DNA from: Pseudomonas poae
GTDB taxonomy: Bacteria; Pseudomonadota; Gammaproteobacteria; Pseudomonadales; Pseudomonadaceae
Length of the DNA: 64,000 nucleotides
Assembly: GCF_001439785.1 (NCBI RefSeq)
Contig: NZ_JYLI01000009.1
Span: 162,254-226,253, forward strand
Direction of reading: 5' to 3'
The notes under the pieces: generated by a model
Database searches by the model: none
What the model saw: the letters and a program-made list of their open reading frames with translations, nothing else
Told to the model about the DNA's origin: nothing
Translations under genes and position numbers: made by a program
Shown: one piece after another, positions 1 through 8,200 of the stretch
How the letters are laid out: each line of letters opens with the position of its first letter
Position numbering within the stretch: the first letter of the stretch is position 1

Positions 1-48
1 CAGAACCCGCTGGGCCGCTTCACCCTCGAAGAAGTGGTGAAGAACTGA
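1..48 (+). CDS. C-terminal tail of an unidentified protein (partial)
   Basis: The window opens inside a plus-strand reading frame whose last 15 residues read QNPLGRFTLEEVVKN, followed by TGA at 46-48. The rest of the gene lies to the left of the window. Fifteen residues are too few to assign a family. It runs convergent to the yciK gene, with a REP-type inverted-repeat cluster between them. That the frame is coding is an inference from its plausible composition and clean stop. Confidence 0.4.
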   Translation, partial: QNPLGRFTLEEVVKN

Positions 49-76
49 CCTTGCAAACCCGATGTAACAGGGTACC

Positions 77-316
77 TGTGGCGAGCGGGCAAGCCCTAAT
101 GCCGTTCAGTTAAGGAAAATGTGTGGGCTTATTGTGGCGAGCGGGCTTGCCCCGCGTTGGGGTGCGAAGCGCCGCCAATCCAGCAAACCGCGGTGTGCCT
201 GATACGGCTAAGCGCCTGGTTTTGGGGCTGCTACGCAGCCCAACGCAGGACAAGCCTGCTCGCCACAGGGAATCTGCGCTTAACTGAACGGCATTAGGAC
301 AAGCCCGCTCGCCACA
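77..316. repeat. Nested REP-type inverted repeats between convergent genes
   Basis: Two inverted-repeat pairs are nested. The outer arms are 77-114 and 279-316, about 38 nt each and nearly perfectly complementary; both start from the REP core TGTGGCGAGCGGGC and run into CTAATGCCGTTCAGTTAAG. The inner arms, about 133-162 and 237-267, use the same core. Four REP-like cores therefore sit in about 240 bp in alternating orientation, as in REPIN or BIME clusters of fluorescent pseudomonads. No coding frame is convincing here. The foldback could end transcripts from both flanking convergent genes. Confidence 0.8.
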
Positions 317-335
317 AAGCCCTTTCCAAACTGGA

Positions 336-1076
336 TTACTGCGCGTCGAATGCCTGCCCGCTCACCCCGGCACTGTCCGGACCCATCAGGTACAGATACA
401 CCGGCATGATGTCTTCCGGTGCCGGCCTGTCCATCGGGTTTTCCCCCGGGTACGCCTGGGCGCGCATGCTGGTGCGGGTGCCGCCCGGGTTGATGCTGTT
501 GGCGCGCACCGCCGCCACGTCTTCCAGCTCATCGGCCAGGGTTTGCATCAAGCCTTCGGTGGCGAACTTCGATACCCCATAGGCGCCCCAATGGGCCCGG
601 CCCTTGCGTCCGACGCTGCTGGAGGTGAACACCACCGACGCGTCCTGGGACAGCTTGAGCAGTGGCAACATGGCGCGAGTCAGCATGAACATCGCGTTGA
701 CGTTCACCTGCATCACCTGCATGAACTGCTCGCCGGACAATTGCTCGAGCGGCGTGCGCGGGCCGATGATGGACGCGTTGTGCAACAGGCCGTCGAGGCG
801 GCCGAAGGCTTTTTCGATCATCACGGCCAGCTCATCGTACTGATGGGGCAGGGCGGTCTCCAGGTTGAACGGGATCACCACCGGTTGTGGCTGGCCGGCG
901 GCCTCGATGTGGTCATACACCTCGCCCAGGTTGGCTTCGGTCTTGCCCAGCAACAGGACGGTGGCGCCATGGGCGGCATAGGTTTTCGCCGCCGCAGCGC
1001 CAATCCCCCGACCGGCACCGGTCACCAGAATCACCCGGCCTTTGAGCAGTTCCGGGCGTGCGGAGTAATCAAACAT
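336..1076 (-). CDS. yciK: YciK-family short-chain dehydrogenase/reductase
   Basis: This 246-residue classical SDR has the dinucleotide-binding motif TGAGRGIG at residues 19-26, the structural HNAS motif near 99-102, a serine cluster near 153, and the catalytic pair in AYGVSK (Tyr166, Lys170). The family is an NAD(P)-dependent oxidoreductase of unknown physiological substrate, cytosolic. ATG at 1076 is chosen because GAGG lies 6 nt upstream; an upstream in-frame TTG at 1082 would lack this spacing. It is the last gene of the minus-strand run mtaD-ubiG-mupP-yciK, 78 nt after mupP. The same neighbourhood is known in P. aeruginosa (PA3171-PA3173), which supports the name. Confidence 0.88.
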   Translation of the reverse strand: MFDYSARPELLKGRVILVTGAGRGIGAAAAKTYAAHGATVLLLGKTEANLGEVYDHIEAAGQPQPVVIPFNLETALPHQYDELAVMIEKAFGRLDGLLHNASIIGPRTPLEQLSGEQFMQVMQVNVNAMFMLTRAMLPLLKLSQDASVVFTSSSVGRKGRAHWGAYGVSKFATEGLMQTLADELEDVAAVRANSINPGGTRTSMRAQAYPGENPMDRPAPEDIMPVYLYLMGPDSAGVSGQAFDAQ

Positions 1077-1154
1077 AAACAACCTCGACGTTGAAAAACA
1101 CTGACGATCCCTTGTGGGAGGGGATGTTCATGGGATAACAAGACCTTGCAACGC

Positions 1155-1826
1155 TCAGCAACTGCACAGTGCGTTATCCAGCACCTTGCGCAGCTCCAGC
1201 GGGTGGTCCACCACCACATCCGCGCCCCAGTGACGCGGGTTGTCGTCCGGGTGGATATAGCCATAGGTGACCGCAGCCGTACGCGTGCCAGCATCACGGC
1301 CGGATTCGATATCGCGCAGGTCATCGCCCACGAACAGCACGCTGGCCGGGTCGAGGTCGAGCATCTTGCACGCCAGGATCAGCGGCTCCGGGTCCGGTTT
1401 GCTGTTTTTCACGTGGTCCGGGCAGATCAGCAAGGCCGAGCGCTCGGCCAGGCCCAGTTGCTGCATGATCGGCTCGGCGAAGCGCAGCGGCTTGTTGGTG
1501 ACCACGCCCCAGATCAGCTTGGACTTCTCGATGTCCTGCAGCAGTTGCTCCATGCCATCGAACAATGTGCTGTGGATGGCGCAGCCCTTGAGGTAGCGTT
1601 CGAGGAATTCCTGGCGCAGGTCTTCAAAGCCTGGTGACTCCGGGTCCATGGAGAAGGTCACCGCGACCATCGCCCGTGCGCCGCCGGAAATTTCATCGCG
1701 CACATGGTCGGGGTTGATCGGCGCCAGGCCTCGGTCGGCGCGCATGGCCTGGCAGATGGCGATAAAGTCCGGCGCGGTGTCCAGCAGGGTACCGTCCATA
1801 TCGAAGAGAACTGCTCGCAGCTTCAC
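1155..1826 (-). CDS. mupP: N-acetylmuramic acid 6-phosphate phosphatase MupP
   Basis: This 223-residue HAD-superfamily phosphatase has the nucleophile motif DMDGTLLDT (Asp9, Asp11), the second motif in VVTNKP, the conserved lysine in NSKPDP and the acidic motif GDDLRD. Its position directly downstream of ubiG and upstream of yciK is that of P. aeruginosa MupP, which dephosphorylates MurNAc-6-phosphate in the peptidoglycan-recycling route that bypasses de novo UDP-MurNAc synthesis and affects fosfomycin resistance. The generic alternative is phosphoglycolate phosphatase (gph), the older name for this locus. The start is GTG at 1826, 4 nt after the ubiG stop, with GAGGAG inside the end of ubiG as ribosome binding site, so translation is probably coupled. 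Confidence 0.88.
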   Translation of the reverse strand: MKLRAVLFDMDGTLLDTAPDFIAICQAMRADRGLAPINPDHVRDEISGGARAMVAVTFSMDPESPGFEDLRQEFLERYLKGCAIHSTLFDGMEQLLQDIEKSKLIWGVVTNKPLRFAEPIMQQLGLAERSALLICPDHVKNSKPDPEPLILACKMLDLDPASVLFVGDDLRDIESGRDAGTRTAAVTYGYIHPDDNPRHWGADVVVDHPLELRKVLDNALCSC

Positions 1827-1830
1827 AGGC

Positions 1831-2529
1831 TCACTCCTCGCGCAGGGTCTGCATCATGTAGTTGACGTCAACATCGTTGGCCAGCTTGTAGTGCTTGGTC
1901 AGCGGATTGTAGGTCAGGCCGATGATGTCCTTGACGGTCAGGCCGGCCTGGCGGCTCCAGGCACCCAGCTCGCTCGGGCGGATGAATTTCTTGAAGTCAT
2001 GGGTGCCGCGCGGCAGCAGCTTCATGATGTATTCGGCGCCGATGATCGCGAACAGGTAGGCCTTGGGGTTGCGGTTGATGGTGGAGAAGAACACCTGGCC
2101 GCCGGGCTTGACCATGCGGAAACAGGCGCGGATCACCGAAGACGGGTCCGGCACGTGCTCCAGCATTTCAAGGCAGGTGACCACGTCGAATTGCTCGGGC
2201 AGCTCTTCGGCCAGGGCTTCGGCGGTGATCTGGCGGTATTCGACGCTCACGCCCGATTCCAGCTGGTGCAGTTGGGCCACGGCCAGCGGCGCCTCGCCCA
2301 TGTCGATGCCGGTCACGGTGGCGCCGCGCAGGGCCATGGCTTCACTGAGGATGCCGCCGCCGCAGCCCACGTCCAGCACCTTCTTGCCGGCCAGGTTGAC
2401 GCGTTCATCAATCCAGTTGACCCGCAGCGGATTGATGTCGTGCAGGGGTTTGAATTCGCTCTCGCGGTCCCACCAGCGATGGGCCAGGGCTTCGAATTTG
2501 GCGATTTCGGCGTGGTCGACGTTGCTCAT
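1831..2529 (-). CDS. ubiG: Ubiquinone biosynthesis O-methyltransferase UbiG
   Basis: This 232-residue class I SAM-dependent methyltransferase has the SAM loop [15 protein letters not shown] near residues 49-63 and the family N-terminus ([16 protein letters not shown], with [11 protein letters not shown] following). UbiG carries out both O-methylations of ubiquinone synthesis at the inner membrane face. ATG at 2529 has AGAGGA 6 nt upstream and gives the usual family length; an in-frame TTG lies two codons earlier. It is 62 nt downstream of mtaD and 4 nt upstream of mupP. It shares no pathway with either neighbour, so the operon looks like a housekeeping grouping by position. Confidence 0.95.
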   Translation of the reverse strand: MSNVDHAEIAKFEALAHRWWDRESEFKPLHDINPLRVNWIDERVNLAGKKVLDVGCGGGILSEAMALRGATVTGIDMGEAPLAVAQLHQLESGVSVEYRQITAEALAEELPEQFDVVTCLEMLEHVPDPSSVIRACFRMVKPGGQVFFSTINRNPKAYLFAIIGAEYIMKLLPRGTHDFKKFIRPSELGAWSRQAGLTVKDIIGLTYNPLTKHYKLANDVDVNYMMQTLREE

Positions 2530-2591
2530 GGTCAATCCTCTGAATCTGATAATCGGTGTGTCGGTGCTGAACGTGTGGTCCGGCCCCTTCG

Positions 2592-3923
2592 TTATTCGTT
2601 ATGCCCGCTGATGCGTTGGCCCCAGGCGATGGCCCTGGCGGTCAACTGTTGTTCATCCATGCGGGTCAGTCGCCGGTCGTCGAGCAACTGCTTGCCGGCG
2701 ACCCACAGATGTTTCACGCACTCGCGCCCGGTGGCATAGATAAGTTGTGAGACCGGATCATAGATCGGTTGTTGCGCCAGGCCTGAAAGATCGAAGGCGA
2801 CCATGTCAGCGGCCTTGCCCACTTCCAGCGAGCCGATCTGGTTTTCCAGGCCCATGGCCCGCGCGCCGTTGAGGGTGGCCATGCGCAAGGCGCGGTGGGC
2901 ATCCAGCGCGGTGGCCGAGCCAGCTACGGCCTTGGCCAGCAGCGCGGCGGTGCGGGTTTCGCCGAGCAGGTCGAGGTCATTATTACTGGCGGCGCCGTCG
3001 GTACCGATGGCCACATTGACCCCGGCCTGCCACAGGCGCTCCACCGGACAAAAGCCGCTGGCCAGTTTCAGGTTGGATTCGGGGCAATGGATGAGGCTGG
3101 TGTTGCTTTCAACCAGCAAGGCCAGGTCGTCCTCGCTGATCTGCGTCATGTGTACGGCCTGGAAGCGCGGGCCGAGCAAACCGAGGCGGCCCAGGCGCGC
3201 CAGGGGGCGCTCGCCGGTCTGCTCGACGGCCAGCTGCACCTCCGACGCCGTTTCATGCACATGCATCTGGATCGCGGCGTCCAGCTCTTCGGCGATGACC
3301 CGGACCTTTTCCAGGTTGGCGTCGCACACCGTGTAGGGGGCGTGCGGGCCGAAGGCGATCTTGATGCGCGGGTGGTGCTTGAGGTCGCCGAACAGTTCGA
3401 TGCCCTGGCGGATCGCCTCATCGGCGGTGCTGGCGCCGGGGATCGGGAAGTCGAGGATCGGGATCGCGATCTGCGCGCGCATGCCGCTGTTGTGTACGCA
3501 GTCGCTGGCGACCTTGGGGTGGAAGTACATGTCGGCAAAGCAGGTGATGCCGCCCATGAGTTGCTCGGCGATGGCCAGGTCGGTGCCGTCGCGTACGAAG
3601 GCCTCGTCGACCCACTTGGCTTCGGCGGGCCAGATGTGTTTTTCCAGCCAGGTCATCAGCGGCAGGTCGTCGGCGAGGCCGCGAAACAGGCTCATCGCCG
3701 CGTGCCCGTGGGCGTTGATCAGGCCCGGGCTGAGCAGCATGCCCGGCAGCTCGCGTACTTCGTTGGCCGAAAGCTTCAGCGCGGCCGCCCGTGGCCCGAT
3801 AAACGCAATGCAGCCATCGCGAATGCCCAGTGCGTGCTCCTTGAGCACCACGCCGGCGGGTTCGACAGGTACCAGCCAGGTCGGCAGCAGCAATAAGTCG
3901 AGCGGGGCGGCGGTAGCGGTCAT
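2592..3923 (-). CDS. mtaD: TRZ/ATZ-family amidohydrolase, probable 5'-methylthioadenosine deaminase
   Basis: This 443-residue amidohydrolase has the metal-binding NAHGHAAM motif near residue 70, HVHETASE around 220, a later HC metal site, and [12 protein letters not shown] near 308-319, all typical of the MTA/SAH deaminase and TRZ/ATZ group. The equivalent gene of P. aeruginosa (PA3170) makes 5'-methylthioadenosine deaminase, converting MTA to methylthioinosine. It lies divergent to mtnA, which acts later in the same salvage of the methylthio group, and this supports the substrate. It is the first gene of the minus-strand run. A guanine or chlorotriazine deaminase is less likely given the context. 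Start ATG at 3923. Confidence 0.85.
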   Translation of the reverse strand: MTATAAPLDLLLLPTWLVPVEPAGVVLKEHALGIRDGCIAFIGPRAAALKLSANEVRELPGMLLSPGLINAHGHAAMSLFRGLADDLPLMTWLEKHIWPAEAKWVDEAFVRDGTDLAIAEQLMGGITCFADMYFHPKVASDCVHNSGMRAQIAIPILDFPIPGASTADEAIRQGIELFGDLKHHPRIKIAFGPHAPYTVCDANLEKVRVIAEELDAAIQMHVHETASEVQLAVEQTGERPLARLGRLGLLGPRFQAVHMTQISEDDLALLVESNTSLIHCPESNLKLASGFCPVERLWQAGVNVAIGTDGAASNNDLDLLGETRTAALLAKAVAGSATALDAHRALRMATLNGARAMGLENQIGSLEVGKAADMVAFDLSGLAQQPIYDPVSQLIYATGRECVKHLWVAGKQLLDDRRLTRMDEQQLTARAIAWGQRISGHNE

Positions 3924-3970
3924 CGCAGGCTTGTTCCCTGGCAGCTATAAAAGAAGGGCGAAGTATACCC

Positions 3971-3999
3971 GAGCGTCCTGGCTGGCGGATCGCTATAAT
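3971..3999 (+). promoter_or_regulatory. Probable sigma70 -10 element for mtnA
   Basis: A perfect TATAAT lies at 3994-3999 in the mtaD-mtnA divergent spacer. Transcription would start near 4006, leaving a leader of about 27 nt before ATG 4033. At 17 bp spacing the -35 position (3971-3976, GAGCGT) does not match consensus, so the promoter may be weak or need an activator. The start at ATG 4015 would be nearly leaderless, which favours 4033. Confidence 0.5.
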
Positions 4000-4032
4000 C
4001 GGCGGCTTTTGTTCATGAGTGCGGGGTTAGGC

Positions 4033-5103
4033 ATGCGCGACCGACTGTTGGCTGCAGAGAAAGTGAAGGCCATCGAGTGGCGTGATGGCGCACTGTTCCT
4101 GCTCGATCAGCGTATCTTGCCGGCCCGGCAAAGCTGGGTGGTCTGCTCGACGGTAGAGGAAGTGGCCACGGCCATTCGCGCAAGGGCGGTGCGTGGGGCG
4201 TCCGCCATCGGCATCAGCGCCGCCTACGGCCTGGTGCTGGCCGCCCGCACGCGTATCGCCGAAGGCGGTGACTGGCAGGCGAAGTGGGAGGAAGACTACG
4301 CGCTGCTGGCCGAAACCCGTCCGACTGCCGCCAACCTGTTCTGGGCGCTCAAGCGCATGCGTGACCGCCTGGACCGCCTCAAGCAGCACGCCGAGCCCCT
4401 GGCCGCGCTGGAAGCTGAAGCGATCACGATCCATGAGAGCGACCGTGAAGCCAATGTCGTCATGGCCCAATTGGGCATGGAGCGGATTCGCAAGCATCAG
4501 GGCAACCTCCAGGCGATCCTCACCCACGGCAACGCAGGCGCCCTGGCGACGGGCGGCGTCGGCACTGCACTGGGGGTGATTCGCGCGGCCTTCCTGGAGG
4601 GCCTGGTCGAGCAGGTGTATGCCAACGAGACCCGGCCCTGGCTGCAGGGCTCGCGACTGACCGCCTGGGAGCTGGCAGGCGATGGGGTGCCGGTCACGGT
4701 GAATGCCGATTCTGCCGGCGCGCATATCCTCAAGACCAAAGGCGTGACCTGGGTGGTCGTCGGCGCCGACTGTATTGCGGCCAATGGTGATGTGATCGGC
4801 ACTATCGGCACTTATCAGTTGGCTGTGTGCGCCATGCACCATGGCGTGCGCTTCATGGTGGTGGCGCCGAGTTCGACGGTCGACTTGATGATGGCCACCG
4901 GTGAAGACGTGACGCTGGAACAGCGCGATGTGGAGGAGTTGCTGGAGATTGGCGGTCAGCGCCTGGAAGTGCAGGCGTTGAATCCGGCGTTCGATGTGAC
5001 GCCCGCCGACCTGATTGATGTGATCGTCACTGAGAAAGGCGTGGTAGAGCGACCCGATACCGCCAAGCTGGCCAGGTTGATGTGCCGCAAGCGCCTGCAC
5101 TGA
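4033..5103 (+). CDS. mtnA: Methylthioribose-1-phosphate isomerase MtnA
   Basis: This 356-residue protein of the MtnA/eIF2B-alpha-related family begins [19 protein letters not shown] and contains [15 protein letters not shown] near residue 55, the [17 protein letters not shown] substrate loop, [18 protein letters not shown] and [19 protein letters not shown], all family hallmarks. It isomerises methylthioribose-1-phosphate to methylthioribulose-1-phosphate in methionine salvage. ATG 4033 has GGGG 6 nt upstream and gives the usual length; ATG 4015 in the same frame is the alternative. The divergent mtaD feeds the same pathway. No other mtn genes follow, so the later salvage steps must be encoded elsewhere. 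Confidence 0.93.
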   Translation: MRDRLLAAEKVKAIEWRDGALFLLDQRILPARQSWVVCSTVEEVATAIRARAVRGASAIGISAAYGLVLAARTRIAEGGDWQAKWEEDYALLAETRPTAANLFWALKRMRDRLDRLKQHAEPLAALEAEAITIHESDREANVVMAQLGMERIRKHQGNLQAILTHGNAGALATGGVGTALGVIRAAFLEGLVEQVYANETRPWLQGSRLTAWELAGDGVPVTVNADSAGAHILKTKGVTWVVVGADCIAANGDVIGTIGTYQLAVCAMHHGVRFMVVAPSSTVDLMMATGEDVTLEQRDVEELLEIGGQRLEVQALNPAFDVTPADLIDVIVTEKGVVERPDTAKLARLMCRKRLH

Positions 5104-5199
5104 GGTTCAAGCGCCTCCGATGTAACCCTTGATTCGCTATATGTACTGCCATGTGAACGACGTCATTTTGCAGAGTTGAGCCTCTATCGCTCCTGCAAT

Positions 5200-5215
5200 C
5201 GGCGCTCGTGCGCCG
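5200..5215 (+). terminator. Small GC hairpin after mtnA (weak terminator candidate)
   Basis: CGGCGC and GCGCCG enclose a TCGT tetraloop, giving a perfect 6-bp stem, followed by only ATTT. It lies between the mtnA stop (5103) and the next gene (5255). The short T-tract makes efficient intrinsic termination doubtful. Confidence 0.3.
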
Positions 5216-5254
5216 GATTTCATGGCAGAGCGACCATCTTCAGGGGATCTCTAC

Positions 5255-8200
5255 ATGGTTTCTGTGACCTCATCATCCACGGCCAGTCCCGACCTGGTCG
5301 GCGGGCTTGCACCTGTCAGTCAGGCATCGTTGCTCAAGAATCTGCAGGACGTCGCGGTCCTGGCTCAGCGCTTTCTGGGTTATCAACCCGATGCGGCGCA
5401 GGTCAGCAAAGACGTCTTCCGGCAGGCGCTTGAGCAGCAATTCAAGGGCATTGACCTGGACCCTGACCAGATATTCATCCACGCAGACGCTGCCGGGGCA
5501 TCAGTGCGGTCTTTGACATCGGTGATGCAGGACATGCTGTCCAGCGGACGAGTCACTGTCGATCCGCCAATACACGGATTTTTTCGCAGTTCCAGTGCGG
5601 GGGGCGGTGCGCGACGCGTGGACATGACTGCGCAAGCCTTCGTGCAAGTGGTGCTACGTCACGCACAGTTGCTTTTCGGGCATTACGAACGGGCCTTGAC
5701 GCGCTTTTGGAACAGCCCGGGGCCATTTACCGGCAATTTAATTGCACGCGATGCGATGCTCCACTTTCGCCGCAATCAATTGGCGGCAGAGGCCAACCTG
5801 CGCCGGGCTGACAATGTGATAGATCCGACACAAGGGATCGGTGAACAAGGGCTTGCGCTGGTGCTGGGTGTGATCGGTGCGGCAATCGCCGCCCCGGTGG
5901 TGCCAGTTCTGTACCGTTTGAGCGTGACCGTCAAGGATCGCGATGTGGGACTTGCCGGAGCCTTCGCGATAGCGCCGGAGGGTGGTTTGGGCAGCGTTCA
6001 GCCCGTGCTGCTCTATACGCCGCAGCGAGGTCTTGAAGCGTTCTCGGGCTATTCGGCGTTGCTCGATGCGCTGGGTTTGCGCGGTGCGAACGGTGACTGC
6101 GATGAAATTTTGCTTAACGTGCCTGTCGCCGACCGTGAGGCGGTGGCGCAGTTGCTCAAGGCAGGGCGCGGGCGATGGGTGACTGCTCAGTTACTTGCTG
6201 ATGCTGGTGGATCTTTGCTGGGCCGGGTGCTGGACGAGCAACTGGTGTTGCAGAGGGCTAACCTCTACAGCGCATTTTTACCGTTCAGGGCGGGGATTCT
6301 CGACCGCGTGCCCGAGGTCCTGGCGCTTGCCGGCGGGTTGCCTGCCGACCTCGTTGCCCGGCCTCTGCGTGCCGATACTCTGCCGGTTGTGCCGCCTGCG
6401 GACCTGGCTCTGGGTGATCAGCAGATTTACCTCATGGAAAAGCTCGACGCGCTCAATGCGTTGACCGCCAACCTGCTCAGGGCAATGCCTGAATTCAACG
6501 GGTTTTTCCAGCGGCGGCTGGCGCTGATGTTCCCCTCGCTCAATACGCCGATCGATCCCGACGGTATTTACCTCACCCATTACCGTGTCGATGAGACCGG
6601 GCGCAAGCAATTGGTGTCGTCCAAGGCATTGGGCTCGGTACTGCTGGCATTGCTGGCGTCCACTGAGCCAGGCAATGAGCAGGATGGCGCACCACTTGCC
6701 TGGGCGTTTTTCCGCGAGGCCCTCACGCTGAACGAAGAGTGGCAGCTGCCGCACGTCGGTTCTGCGAATGACTTGGCGCACGCCGTGAAAAAAACGTTCG
6801 CCGGCGAGGTCCAGGCATTCTGGAGCTCGATACAGGCAGGCCAAGGTCCGCAGCGTGAGTTACTGGTTCGACTGCGCAAGAGCGTCATGGCCACCTTGGC
6901 GGCGTTGGGCAGTGTGGATGGTACGTTGCAGGCTTCCAGCCGTGCGGCCATTGACATTGTGCTGCGCTACCCGACCAGGGCGGCGCGCGCGTTGGCGTTT
7001 CCCGCCGAGCCTTGTCCCCAGGTTTATAGGTTGTCCATGGCAGACGGTACGCCATTGGCCGGCGTGTTTGTCGTAGGCCCCGACAGCGTGAGCGATGCCA
7101 CGGGTTCCTGGGTGCTTTACACCCAGGGTGAGGGGTTCGAGGTGTTTTCCCGTCTGGCCGAACTGCTTGCTGCGTTGACGGCGCGGCTTGACGCAGGCGC
7201 GCAGCCCGGCCGTTTACTGGCCGCAAGCCTGCCCAGTGCTGTCGTGGAGCAGCAAGCAGGAATGTGGGCTGGGCAGCGTGAACTGACAGTGCACGCGGTC
7301 AGCGATGATTTTGTGTTCGAGGGGGTGAGTGAGTTGCTGGCCAAGCAACAGCGAGATCTGTCTGCCGTGCTTGGCAGTGACAAGGCATTGGACGCCCAGG
7401 CACTGGCGCAGGCGACAGACCTGGCGGCGCAACTGGACGTTGCCCATGCGTTCATGGCGCGTAACCGGCAGTTGGAGCGTTTGAACACACCTGACTGGAT
7501 TAACGCGTTGAGCGCTGTGGACCGCGGGCAGTTGCAGGCGCTTGAGGAAATTGCCCAGGAGAAGAATCAACTGTTGGGGTCGCTGCTTGAGGCCATTCCC
7601 ACCCTCCGCAGTTATATGAAGGACAAGCTGCGTGGCAAATTGCGTGAGTTTCTGGACGATAAACGCTTGTACAGCGTTTCGCAGGCCGATATTGATCCAG
7701 ACACCGTCAACGTTGTTAAAAGTGAGTGGGTCAGAATCAATTACGTGCCGGCTCCGGGGCTGACGCCTGTTCAGGAAAGAACCAGAACCGTCGTGTACAG
7801 CCTGACCGAGCTGGCCCTGAAAAACCTCACCCCTTGGGAGAAGTCGCTCTCATGGGTTTCAAGGGACAGCCTCGACGCCACGCTGACTTACGCGGATGGT
7901 CGGCAAGTGATCGACAGTGAGGGGCAGACCGTCAAGCTCACGCGGGAGGTGCTGGAGCAATGGGTCAAGGCGCTGGATATCGGCCAACGCTACAAAAAGG
8001 ACGTTTTCCAGCCGGCATTCGATCTGTCGGACAGCCCGGGGCAGGCCCGCCATTTAAGGGAAGTCTGGTTGGAGGCCCAGGCGGCAACGCTGAAGCACGA
8101 AGCGCAGCAGGCGGCGTTGAGTCCTATTGCGTACAGGACGCCGTCGACCAGCGATGCTGGCAAGAAACGCGGCGCGCAATGGCTGTCAGCCGTACTGGAC

